Below are positions 45,153-53,478 of a DNA stretch of 64,000 nt, in pieces. The notes beneath the pieces were generated by a model that did not search any database, was not told where the DNA came from, and was given only the letters and a program-made list of their open reading frames with translations. The stretch covers positions 33,108-97,107 of the forward strand of contig DBFCCI010000022.1 of assembly GCA_048380335.1 (NCBI GenBank). Direction: 5' to 3'. The stretch is from Lachnospira sp900551945. GTDB lineage: Bacteria; Bacillota; Clostridia; Lachnospirales; Lachnospiraceae. Each line of letters starts with the position of its first letter. The stretch's first letter is position 1. A program made the translations under genes and the position numbers.

Positions 45153-45318
45153 CACTTTCAAGTTATTACAGATATGTACTGATGCGTTAGTCAGGAATTT
45201 ACGCTTATTGAGAGTACAAGAACTTGTTAGTAGTATTTGTTTCGACAGTACAAAAGCATACTCGTTGAAGTAGGAATGAAACAAAAAAGTTTACAACTTT
45301 TTATAAGTTTTCAGTAAC
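45153..45318 (+). ncRNA. Right end of the TnpB element, probable omega-RNA remnant
   Basis: The 165 bases between the tnpB stop and the resumption of host coding sequence match the expected position of the element's right end, from which TnpB guide RNAs are processed. They contain short complementary segments (AGTTTACAACTTTTTATAAG and others), and the following bases, beginning near 45319, would serve as guide. Position is established for this family; the fold was not computed. Confidence 0.35.
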
Positions 45319-45510
45319 GGCAAAGCACCTATTAAGTTAAATGGAAAGACAGTCTTAACTATTGTAGTATCAATTTTGGGTGCGTTACTTTTAGGCGTTG
45401 GTATGTGTCTTAGTATGGTATTTGGCAAAATGATAATCGGTATTGTTGTAGGTGTTGTAGGTATAGTTGTACTTTTGATGTTAATTCCACTTACAAAGGG
45501 ATTGGTATAA
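45307..45510 (+). pseudogene. C-terminal fragment of a small membrane protein
   Basis: Open from a stop at 45304 to TAA at 45508, with no good start: NGKAPIKLNGKTVLTIVVSI, then LGALLLGVGMCLSMVFGK and IIGIVVGVVGIVVLLMLIP. Two membrane helices with a GVGMCL-x-MV motif resemble the C-terminus of a small two-helix protein common in Clostridia. It begins where the TnpB element ends, so the element appears to have cut the gene. Confidence 0.5.
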
Positions 45511-45592
45511 TACTGATTTTTTTAAGAAAAAACTTTAAAATACAAAAAATTAATGTCAAATTACATTATTTTTAAAAAATATTGTTAAAATA

Positions 45593-45861
45593 TTGTTATT
45601 GTCACCATAAAATGATATAATGCTTAATATATTTTAAAAACACATAAGTTAATTAGATACAATTAAGTCATAGCTATTGCTTTTATAATAATAGAAGTTA
45701 ATGTGTTAGATTAGTAAAGTATCAATAATAAAAACTTTGTGTTTAACAAAATATATCGACAACTTTTAGGATATATATTGTCCAATTTCATACATTTAAA
45801 CATTTAAAAGTTTGCAAAGGGGCAGAACATGGTTAATATTAACGTGTGTCTGCTCTTTTTG
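45593..45861 (+). ncRNA. Candidate small RNA or orphan transcript
   Basis: TTGTTA (45593) and TATAAT (45616) are exactly 17 bases apart. About 230 bases later GGCAGAACA-TGGTTAATATTAACG-TGTGTCTGC forms a hairpin (45819-45855) with five Ts. Stops in every frame lie between. It could be a small RNA; it could also be leftovers of the broken gene. TTTATGTAAATAACAA (45865) follows the terminator. The rest of the gap to 46062 is AT-rich. Confidence 0.35.
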
Positions 45862-46062
45862 TATTTTATGTAAATAACAAACAGAAGTATGTACTTACAT
45901 AAAAATTTGGCAATAGTTTTGATAACTTGAGAAACTTGTAGAGAGTGTTTTTCATAGCTTTTATAAATTATTGTTAAGCAATCAAGAGATTGGCGAATAT
46001 CTATTTAGTTGAATTGGATATAATGAATTAAAACTACATTATTATAAGGAGGACTTTTAAAT

Positions 46063-47238
46063 ATGAATTACTATCAAAGAGCATTAGAACTTAATGAAGA
46101 AACAATTGCAAACAGACGTTATCTTCACACAAATGCAGAAACAGGGCTTGATATGCCAAAGGCAAAAGCCTTTGTTATGAAAAAGTTAAAGGAATATGGA
46201 CTTGAACCTAAAGAATGTGGTTATGGCGTTACGGCTAAATTAGGAAAAGGTGGCAAGGTATTAATGCTTAGAGCCGATATGGACGCACTTCCAATGCCAG
46301 AAGAAAGTGGAGAACCTTTTGCATGTCCTACCGGAAAGGAAGCTCACGCTTGCGGGCATGATTTTCATGCAGCTATGCTTCTTACAGCGGCAAAAATGCT
46401 TAAAGAAAATGAGTCAGAACTTGAAGGTACAGTTAAGTTTATGTTTCAACCAGCAGAGGAAACTTTTGAAGGGGGCAAGAATATGATTGAAAATGGTATT
46501 CTTGAAAATCCTAAAGTAGACGCAGCACTTGCGTATCATGTGGCAGCAGGTCAAATGCCAGTTGGAATTTATATGTACAATGACAATGGCACAATGATGT
46601 ATTCTGTTGATGGTTTTAGAATAACTATTAATGGAAAAGGTTCTCATGGAGCTTATCCACAAAAATCTATAGACCCTATTAACGTAGCAGTTCATGTGTA
46701 TCTTGCGTTAGAAGCAATTATGGCAAGAGAAGTTGACCCAACAAAAGCTTGTGTTATGACAGTTGGTAAGTTTGAAGCAGGAACAGCGGCAAATATTATT
46801 CCAGACACAGCAGTATTAGAAGGAACAATAAGAAGTAATGACAATGAAGCAAGGCAGTTAATGGTTAGAAGAATGAAAGAAACAGCACAAAAGACAGCAG
46901 AGTGCTTTGGTGCAAGTGCTGATATTACTATGCTTTCAGAAGTTCCACCTTTAATCTGTGACCCTAAACTTACAGATGAGATTGTTGGATATATGAAAGA
47001 AATAGGCATACCAAATTTAACTCCTTATCCGGAAGTATCGTCAAGTGCGTCTGAAGATTTTGCAAGTATTGCTGAGAAAGTTCCAGCTACATTTATGTAT
47101 TTGTCAGCAGGTTATACTGATGAAAGGGGACAATATGGTGCGCATAATCCTAAGGTACAATTCAACGAAGATGTATGCCCAATTGGTTCAAGTTGTTTAG
47201 CATATTGTGCGACTCAGTGGCTTAAAAATAATAAGTAA
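46063..47238 (+). CDS. M20 family amidohydrolase (hippurate hydrolase-like)
   Basis: 391 residues. Metal-binding motifs MRADMDALP (near residue 71) and ACGHDFHAAML (near 103), QPAEETFEGGKNMI with the catalytic Glu, HVAAGQMPVG near 157 and SSASEDFASI near 330. A dimerisation domain inserts at about 185-295. This M20D group cleaves N-acyl amino acids or amides such as hippurate, N-acetyl-diaminopimelate or indole-acyl conjugates; the substrate is not evident. AGGAGG precedes it. The MFS transporter downstream may move its substrate or product. Confidence 0.88.
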   Translation: MNYYQRALELNEETIANRRYLHTNAETGLDMPKAKAFVMKKLKEYGLEPKECGYGVTAKLGKGGKVLMLRADMDALPMPEESGEPFACPTGKEAHACGHDFHAAMLLTAAKMLKENESELEGTVKFMFQPAEETFEGGKNMIENGILENPKVDAALAYHVAAGQMPVGIYMYNDNGTMMYSVDGFRITINGKGSHGAYPQKSIDPINVAVHVYLALEAIMAREVDPTKACVMTVGKFEAGTAANIIPDTAVLEGTIRSNDNEARQLMVRRMKETAQKTAECFGASADITMLSEVPPLICDPKLTDEIVGYMKEIGIPNLTPYPEVSSSASEDFASIAEKVPATFMYLSAGYTDERGQYGAHNPKVQFNEDVCPIGSSCLAYCATQWLKNNK

Positions 47239-47273
47239 AAAATTTAATACTATAAAGTAACTATTAAATTTTA
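47238..47273 (+). terminator. Weak AT hairpin after the amidohydrolase gene
   Basis: AAAATTTAATA pairs with TATTAAATTTT around a 12-base loop; all A-T, so weak. Confidence 0.4.
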
Positions 47274-47498
47274 TTGTATATAGTAATCAGTAAAGAATAG
47301 TAAATTTACAAGTATTGTAAGAATATAGCTCTTTATAATAAATCTTTATAATTAATAGTATATTAAAAGTAACAACGTGCATTTTAATATCAGCATGAAG
47401 TTATTATTTGCTAAATAATATTGTTAATATATTTGTAGTGTATATTATAAGGAGTTGGTATGAAATGACTAGAATTAATGCAGAGTGGAGAAAATGAT

Positions 47499-48929
47499 AT
47501 GGCAAAACAAAAACAGACACAACCACAATCAACAGTAGTAATCCCTTTACCAAAGGGGAAGAAAAATGTAGTTCAAATTGGCTGCATTTGTATGATGCTT
47601 TCAGTAGCAATGTATGGACTTGTATTTGCAACTTTAACAGCACCTATTCTTGAAAAAGTTAATGCGATGGGATATGTATCACTATTTTCCATATTAGCAG
47701 GACTCGGAGTGTCGATTATGACACCTATAGGTGGTAAATTAGGCGATTTAATAGGTCGTAGAAATATCGTAGTAATTCCGGGAATTATATGTGCTGTATG
47801 TGGAATTGCATTTACATTTGTTCGTTCACTTGTGCCACTTATGATACTTCGACTCTTAATTGGTGTTTCGCAGGGAGCATTTATGGCTGCTCCTTACATA
47901 ATTGTAGGTCTTATAAATGAAAGAAAAGACGTTCCAAAAGCTATGGGTATGCTTGCCACATCAATTGCAGTTGGTGGCTTTGGTGGAAGTATTATTGCAG
48001 GTATTCTCACTGATATGGGATTACTTAGTGCGGCAATAATTATGCCAGCAATTCCGCTTATTATCGGTGTTCTACTTATTGGATTTAATATGCCTAATCA
48101 AAAAAGAGAAGGTAAAGTTACAATTGACGTTTCAGGTATCGTAATGTTAGTTGTATCTCTTTGTGGTATTCTTTATGCGTTGAATTTTGGTTCATCAATT
48201 GGCTGGGGACAACCTTCAATTATTATTGGTTTTGTAATTGGTATTATTGCATTGGTAGTATTTATAAATATTGAAAAGAAAGCTAAAGAGCCTTTAATAC
48301 CATTGAAGCTTTTTAAAAATTCTCAATATACTGTACTTTTAATAGTTGGTTTTATTTGTTATTTTTATCAGTTAGCGATGAATGTATATGCTCCTATTTG
48401 TGCTATGAAAGTTATGGGAGTTTCAACGAGTGTAGCGGGGGCACTTCAAATGCCACGAACTATTATTACTATTTTTCTTCCTACAATAGCAGGTGTGTGG
48501 GTTGGTAAAAAGTCGTCTAATGCTTGGAAAGCTATGGTTATTGGAACTTTATTTGTAGGTCTTCCAATGTTAGCTATGGGATTTACTACAACTACTACAT
48601 CTATTATAGTTTATTTTGTAGCACTTACAATTACTGGTATTGCGGAAAGTTATCGTTGTGTGTCTATTACACCTAGCGCACAGGCAATGCTTTCACAAGA
48701 AGATATGGGTGTTGGTACATCGCTTGTTAATTTTGTTAATTCGCTTGCAAATACAATTGCACCAGCGGTATTTGGTGTGGCTTATAACTTAAATACGGCC
48801 ACAGACCCAACGAATGTTACTTTTATACAAAATGGTGTTAATGCGGTATTTTTATTGGCTGGAGTTGTTTCTATTATAGGATTGGTGCTTGTATTATTTA
48901 TTGTAAGACCGGCTATGGCAGAAAAATAA
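47499..48929 (+). CDS. MFS transporter, drug:H+ antiporter type
   Basis: 476 residues from ATG 47499 (GGAG at 47487-47490). About 14 membrane segments suggest the DHA2 group. Motif A is GGKLGDLIGRRN near residue 73 and RLLIGVSQGAF follows in helix 4. It probably exports or imports small organic compounds; specificity cannot be read. A family A palindrome follows within ten bases. Confidence 0.88.
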   Translation: MAKQKQTQPQSTVVIPLPKGKKNVVQIGCICMMLSVAMYGLVFATLTAPILEKVNAMGYVSLFSILAGLGVSIMTPIGGKLGDLIGRRNIVVIPGIICAVCGIAFTFVRSLVPLMILRLLIGVSQGAFMAAPYIIVGLINERKDVPKAMGMLATSIAVGGFGGSIIAGILTDMGLLSAAIIMPAIPLIIGVLLIGFNMPNQKREGKVTIDVSGIVMLVVSLCGILYALNFGSSIGWGQPSIIIGFVIGIIALVVFINIEKKAKEPLIPLKLFKNSQYTVLLIVGFICYFYQLAMNVYAPICAMKVMGVSTSVAGALQMPRTIITIFLPTIAGVWVGKKSSNAWKAMVIGTLFVGLPMLAMGFTTTTTSIIVYFVALTITGIAESYRCVSITPSAQAMLSQEDMGVGTSLVNFVNSLANTIAPAVFGVAYNLNTATDPTNVTFIQNGVNAVFLLAGVVSIIGLVLVLFIVRPAMAEK

Positions 48930-48937
48930 TTGATGGT

Positions 48938-49083
48938 CAGAAAAATGGAATGTATTTTAAAGACGGATATTAAATGTTAAGATATTCTAAGTCTAAGATA
49001 AGCTGAGATATATTTTCTTACAGCTTATCTTAGAATAGTCTAAACATTTGATATAAACCTTTAAAATACATTCCATTTTTTGC
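48938..49083. repeat. Family A palindrome, copy 5 (simple form)
   Basis: CAGAAAAATGGAATGTATTT pairs with its complement at ~49060-49081; the inner stem is CTAAGATAAGCTG/CAGCTTATCTTAG with a 15-base loop. The two internal hairpins of the large form are absent. It follows the MFS stop. Confidence 0.8.
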
Positions 49084-49416
49084 ATACACTAATGATTAGT
49101 CAAAGTTGGTGGTGGGATAAGAACTTGGTGATTGTTTTATAAACTGTGAGAAACTTGTATGGTATGTTTTTTATAGTTATTGACATTAGTATGGTGTGTC
49201 TATTGGTGTTTTTGTTGAGTTAAGGAATGGAAATGGGAAAAATAATATTTGCTATGAGAGATGTTAATTTTGTTTTTTTGAATTTAATATGGTAGTTATT
49301 GAATATTGGGGGATTTTTGTGTTTTTGAGTAGTGAGAAAATATATCAGTTTTTGTATAGTTTGTGAGTGAGATGAGGATTTTTCAAGAAAAAAATTAAAT
49401 AAATTAAAAGAATATA

Positions 49417-49448
49417 TTGACATGTTAGAACTAACATGTTAGTATAAT
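49417..49448 (+). promoter_or_regulatory. uxuA promoter with overlapping operators
   Basis: TTGACA (49417) and TATAAT (49443) are 20 bases apart. Between them lie two overlapping perfect palindromes: a 20-mer centred on GAAC (49420-49439; arms ACATGTTAG/CTAACATGT) and ACTAACATGTTAGT (49430-49443). The same 14-mer is at 61193. A repressor here would cover both promoter elements. The leader that follows has a TCACGC-ATA-GCGTGA hairpin at 49509-49523. The stretch 49084-49416 shows nothing else. Confidence 0.7.
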
Positions 49449-49578
49449 AACAACGAAACAAGTAGTAAAACAAATAGTAAAGTAAATATTTAGTAGCTGC
49501 TTGACTTTTCACGCATAGCGTGAGTACTTATAGTGCAAATTATATAGTACATAATAACATTTAATTAATTCTAAAATA

Positions 49579-49630
49579 TGAAAGGAAAAGCTATTAAATT
49601 TTTGTAGCAGATATTTAATAGCAGGGTTTT
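49579..49630 (+). promoter_or_regulatory. uxuA leader motif and attenuator-like hairpin
   Basis: GAAAGGAAAAGCTATT begins with a nine-codon frame (ATG at 49578) and the hairpin GCTATTAAAT/ATTTAATAGC (49590-49622) with a short T run (49627-49631) ends just before the uxuA start at 49635. Resembles the fmt and zinc peptidase leaders. Confidence 0.4.
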
Positions 49631-49634
49631 TATT

Positions 49635-50702
49635 ATGGAAATGACTTTAAGATGGTATGGACCAGGTTATGACAGTGTAACACTTAAGCAGATTAGACAA
49701 ATTCCAGGTGTTAAGAATGTAATTACAACACTTTTTGGAAAGCAGGCAGGAGAACTTTGGCTTCCAGAGGAAATTGCAGAATTAAAGAAAGTAGTAAGTG
49801 ATGCTGGATTAGGTATTGCAGGTATTGAGTCTGTTAATGTATCTGATGATATTAAGATTGGTACAGCTAAGAGAGATGAACATATCGACAATTATATCAA
49901 GACATTACAAGCTCTCGGTGAAGCTGATATTCACATGGTATGCTATAATTTTATGCCAGTATTTGACTGGACACGTTCTGATCTTGCAAGATTAAGACCA
50001 GATGGTTCAACAGTTCTTGCTTACAATCAAGATACAGTTGATATGATTGACCCAGAACACATGAAGGAATCAGTTGAGAAGATGTCTAACGGTTTCGTTA
50101 TGCCAGGTTGGGAGCCAGAAAGACTTGATAGATTAAAAGAACTTTTTGAAATGTATAAAGATGTTGATGCTGAAAAGCTTTTCAACAATCTTGTATACTT
50201 CCTTGAAGCTATTGGACCAGTTTGTGAAAAGTATGATATTAAGATGGGTATTCATCCAGATGACCCAGCATGGCCAATATTTGGACTTCCAAGAATTATG
50301 ACTGGTAAGGATTCTGTTACAAGACTTTTAGATGCAGTAGATAAGCCATACAATGGAATTACACTTTGTACAGGTTCATTTGGTTCTAACCAGAACAATG
50401 ATATTCCTGAAATTATCAAGGCTTGTAGAGGAAGAATACCATTTGCTCATGTAAGAAATCTTAAGTATAACACTCCTAGAGATTTTGAAGAAGCAGCTCA
50501 TTTATCTTCAGATGGTTCAATGGATATGTACAAAATAATGAAGACATTATATGACACAGGATTTGATGGTCCAATCAGACCTGACCACGGAAGAATGATT
50601 TGGGACGAAGTTGCTATGCCAGGTTATGGTCTTTACGATAGAGCGTTAGGTGCAACTTACCTTAACGGTTTATGGGAAGCTATTGACAAGTCAGCTAAAT
50701 AA
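49635..50702 (+). CDS. uxuA: Mannonate dehydratase
   Basis: 355 residues. Family segments MTLRWYGPGYD, VCYNFMPVFDWTRSD (metal-site region), MGIHPDDPAWPIFGLPRI and HVRNLKYNTPRDFEEAAHLS, RPDHGRMIW are all present. It dehydrates D-mannonate to 2-keto-3-deoxy-D-gluconate with Mn2+ or Fe2+. uxuB follows after a terminator-like hairpin. The operator upstream indicates local control by a GntR-type repressor. uxaC, kdgK and kdgA are not in the window. Confidence 0.95.
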   Translation: MEMTLRWYGPGYDSVTLKQIRQIPGVKNVITTLFGKQAGELWLPEEIAELKKVVSDAGLGIAGIESVNVSDDIKIGTAKRDEHIDNYIKTLQALGEADIHMVCYNFMPVFDWTRSDLARLRPDGSTVLAYNQDTVDMIDPEHMKESVEKMSNGFVMPGWEPERLDRLKELFEMYKDVDAEKLFNNLVYFLEAIGPVCEKYDIKMGIHPDDPAWPIFGLPRIMTGKDSVTRLLDAVDKPYNGITLCTGSFGSNQNNDIPEIIKACRGRIPFAHVRNLKYNTPRDFEEAAHLSSDGSMDMYKIMKTLYDTGFDGPIRPDHGRMIWDEVAMPGYGLYDRALGATYLNGLWEAIDKSAK

Positions 50703-50732
50703 TTATTGTTGATTAATAACATTTAATATATA

Positions 50733-50781
50733 AAGCAAGTTCCACTTCTGTTGCAATAAGCAATAAGTAGTGGACTTGCTT
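50733..50781 (+). terminator. Hairpin after uxuA, twin of the one after uxuB
   Basis: AAGCAAGTTCCACTTC pairs with GTAGTGGACTTGCTT. The loop reads TTGCAATAAGCAATAAGT and closely matches the loop after uxuB (TTGCGATAAGCATAAGT). No T run follows, so it may stabilise or process the RNA. Confidence 0.65.
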
Positions 50782-50923
50782 GTATGAAAATATAATTTCT
50801 GATAACGTACTATAAGTAATGGTGTTATGAGCAAGCAGAAAATCAAACTTTCTACTTGACTATATTTAAGTTATAAAGGTTGTTGTAACATTTCAACTAC
50901 TTTTATAATAGAATGGAGGATAT

Positions 50924-52531
50924 ATGATACTTTCATTAGAAGGTCTTAAAAATAAAGAAGAATGGGAAAAGGCAGGCGTTAAGTTGCCTTCATACGATGT
51001 TGAAAAAGTAGTAAAGAATACAAAGGACTCACCAGTTTGGGTTCACTTTGGAATTGGTAACATTTTTAGAATATTCATTGGTGGAATTGCAGATACACTC
51101 ATTGAACAGGGATTATCTGATAAGGGTATTACTTGTGTTGAAACATTTGACTTTGATGTAGTTGACAAGATTTATGACCCATTTGACAATCTTGTAATGG
51201 CAGTAACTTTAAAAGAAGATGGAAGCACAGATAAGAAAGTGCTTGGTTCACTTACAGAAGCTATTAAGGCTCAGTCTAACGTAGAAGAAAACTGGACAAG
51301 ATTAAAGACAATTTTTGCTAATCCAGAACTTCAGATGGTATCATTTACAATTACAGAAAAGGGTTATGCACTTCATGGTGCTGATGGAGAATTTTTCCCA
51401 TTTATTAAGAGTGATATTGAAAATGGCCCAGAAAAGGCAACATCAGCAATGGCAGTAGTTGCAGCTCTTTTACTTGAAAGATATAAGACTTGCAAAGCTC
51501 CACTTGCAGTAGTTTCAATGGATAACTGCTCTCACAATGGTGAAAAGTTAAGAAATTCAATTACAGAAATGATTAGCGAATGGCACAAGAAGGGATATGT
51601 TGATGAAGAATTTGTTAATTATGTTAATGATGAAAGTCAAGTATCTTTCCCATGGTCAATGATTGATAAGATTACTCCAAGACCAGCAGATTCAGTTGCA
51701 CAGTCATTAAAAGAAGCTGGTATTGAAAACATGGATGCAGTTATCACATCAAAGAGAACATATATTGCTCCATTTGTTAATGCAGAAGGCCCACAGTATC
51801 TTGTTATTGAAGACAGATTCCCTAATGGCAGACCACAGCTTGAAAAGGCTGGCGTATATATGACAGATAGAGATACAGTTAATAAGGTTGAAAGAATGAA
51901 GGTTACAACTTGCCTTAACCCATTACACACAGCACTTGCTGTATATGGCTGCATTTTAGGATATGACCTTATTGCTGATGAAATGAAGGATAAGGAACTT
52001 GCAGAACTTGTTAGAAGAATTGGTCTTGTTGAGGGTATGCCAGTTGTTACAGACCCTAAAATTCTTTCACCAGAAAAGTTTGCAGATGAAGTTCTTAATG
52101 TAAGAATACCTAACCCATTTATGCCTGATACACCACAAAGAATTGCAACTGATACATCTCAAAAGGTTGGTATCAGATATGGCGAAACAATTAAGTCATA
52201 TGTTGCAAAAGATGGTAGTGCAAAGGCACTTACAGCTATTCCTCTTGCAATTGCAGGTTGGTGTAGATATCTTCTTGCTGTTGATGATAATGGCGAAAGC
52301 TTTGAATTATCAGCAGACCCAATGGCTGATGAATTAAAGGCTCAAGTTGCTGGAATTAAAGTTGGTGAGCCATCATCATATAATGGACAGCTTAAAAACT
52401 TATTGTCAAATGCTAATATATTTGGTATAAATTTATATGAAGCGGGAATTGGCGACAAGATTGAGGAGATGTTTGTTGAAGAAATTGCAGGAAAAGGTGC
52501 TGTAAGAGAAACTCTTAAAAAATACCTTTAA
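50924..52531 (+). CDS. uxuB: Fructuronate reductase / mannitol dehydrogenase family
   Basis: 535 residues, in the long-chain polyol dehydrogenase family. VHFGIGNIFRIFIGG near residue 38 is the nucleotide-binding region; SMDNCSHNGEKL near 200, PWSMIDKITPRP near 243 and KVTTCLNPLHTALAVYG near 330 (with catalytic Lys and Asn/His) are signatures. It reduces D-fructuronate to D-mannonate with NADH, feeding UxuA. RBS GGAGG. Pairing with uxuA favours fructuronate over mannitol as substrate. Confidence 0.92.
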   Translation: MILSLEGLKNKEEWEKAGVKLPSYDVEKVVKNTKDSPVWVHFGIGNIFRIFIGGIADTLIEQGLSDKGITCVETFDFDVVDKIYDPFDNLVMAVTLKEDGSTDKKVLGSLTEAIKAQSNVEENWTRLKTIFANPELQMVSFTITEKGYALHGADGEFFPFIKSDIENGPEKATSAMAVVAALLLERYKTCKAPLAVVSMDNCSHNGEKLRNSITEMISEWHKKGYVDEEFVNYVNDESQVSFPWSMIDKITPRPADSVAQSLKEAGIENMDAVITSKRTYIAPFVNAEGPQYLVIEDRFPNGRPQLEKAGVYMTDRDTVNKVERMKVTTCLNPLHTALAVYGCILGYDLIADEMKDKELAELVRRIGLVEGMPVVTDPKILSPEKFADEVLNVRIPNPFMPDTPQRIATDTSQKVGIRYGETIKSYVAKDGSAKALTAIPLAIAGWCRYLLAVDDNGESFELSADPMADELKAQVAGIKVGEPSSYNGQLKNLLSNANIFGINLYEAGIGDKIEEMFVEEIAGKGAVRETLKKYL

Positions 52532-52538
52532 TACTATC

Positions 52539-52591
52539 AAGTAAGTCCCACATTTCTATTGCGATAAGCATAAGTAAGGTGGGGCTTACTT
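52539..52591 (+). terminator. Hairpin after uxuB with conserved loop
   Basis: AAGTAAGTCCCACATT pairs with AAGGTGGGGCTTACTT around a loop sharing TTGCRATAAGC and ATAAGT with the uxuA hairpin. TTTATGCGAACAACGAG follows at 52596. Confidence 0.65.
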
Positions 52592-52647
52592 ATATTTTAT
52601 GCGAACAACGAGCAGACTCTTATTAATTATAGAAAGGCTGCGAAGTT

Positions 52648-53310
52648 ATGGAAAAATCATTGAATGAAGAAACTTATGAAAAGTTAAAGTACGACATAAT
52701 GAATTTTAAACTATTGCCGGGGGATACAATAAGTGCGCAAAAGGTTGCATTAAGATATGATGTATCAAGAACTCCAGCAAGGGAAGCTATTGTGAATCTT
52801 GAAAAAGAAGGACTTTTGAAAATTATACCACAGTCGGGAACGTATGTGGCTTGTATTAATTGCAGGCGTTCTGAGCAGGAGTGGTTTGTAAGAAAGAGTC
52901 TTGAAATTGGCATGGTTGATAGTCTTTTTGAAAATGCTAACGACGAAATGCTTAATCAAATGACTGAGCTTAATAATCATCTTATTAATTATAAAGATGG
53001 CGAAGAAAGTCTGGCAAGAATTGAACTTGATAATTCTTTTCATGAACTTATTTATGAATGTTCTGGTGAAATGCTTGCAAAGAATATTATTCAGACACAG
53101 ATGAGTCACTATAATAGAATTAGATATTTAGCTGAGTTAAATAGTGCGATTAGTGCTAAGACTAATGATGAGCATGAAATGCTTATAGAGGCAATTAGAA
53201 ATAAGGATAAGAGAAAGTATTTAAGGGTTATTAAGGCTCATTTGTATAGAATTTTTGATGAACTTGAGAAGTTGAAGGGATTGTATCCGCAGTACTTTGA
53301 GAGGGAGTAA
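52648..53310 (+). CDS. GntR-family (FCD domain) transcription regulator
   Basis: 220 residues. Winged helix at 10-75 with SAQKVALRYDVSRTPAREAIVNLEKEGLL split over residues 28-56, then an all-helical FCD ligand domain with ELDNSFHELIYECSG and NDEHEMLIEAI giving the Asp/His metal-binding residues. FCD regulators of this type often bind uronates or related acids. Its position after uxuAB makes it the best candidate to bind ACTAACATGTTAGT. The family A hairpin follows its stop. Confidence 0.9.
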   Translation: MEKSLNEETYEKLKYDIMNFKLLPGDTISAQKVALRYDVSRTPAREAIVNLEKEGLLKIIPQSGTYVACINCRRSEQEWFVRKSLEIGMVDSLFENANDEMLNQMTELNNHLINYKDGEESLARIELDNSFHELIYECSGEMLAKNIIQTQMSHYNRIRYLAELNSAISAKTNDEHEMLIEAIRNKDKRKYLRVIKAHLYRIFDELEKLKGLYPQYFERE

Positions 53311-53311
53311 G

Positions 53312-53394
53312 GGAAAAATGGAGTATATTTTTGTAATATATAGAGAAGTGTTAAATCACTTACTATAATATAACAAAGATTTACTTCATTTTTT
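53312..53394. repeat. Family A palindrome, copy 6 (short form)
   Basis: AAAAATGGAGTATATTTTTG faces CAAAGATTTACTTCATTTTT with some mismatches, around TATATAG/CTATAATATA. Directly after the gntR stop and before the TRAP lipoprotein gene. Confidence 0.65.
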
Positions 53395-53478
53395 GTTATA
53401 TACATATAGTGAAATAGTGTAGCTTGTAAAGTTGTTTTATGGTATACTTAGAATATGCGAATGGATATTGGAATTAAT

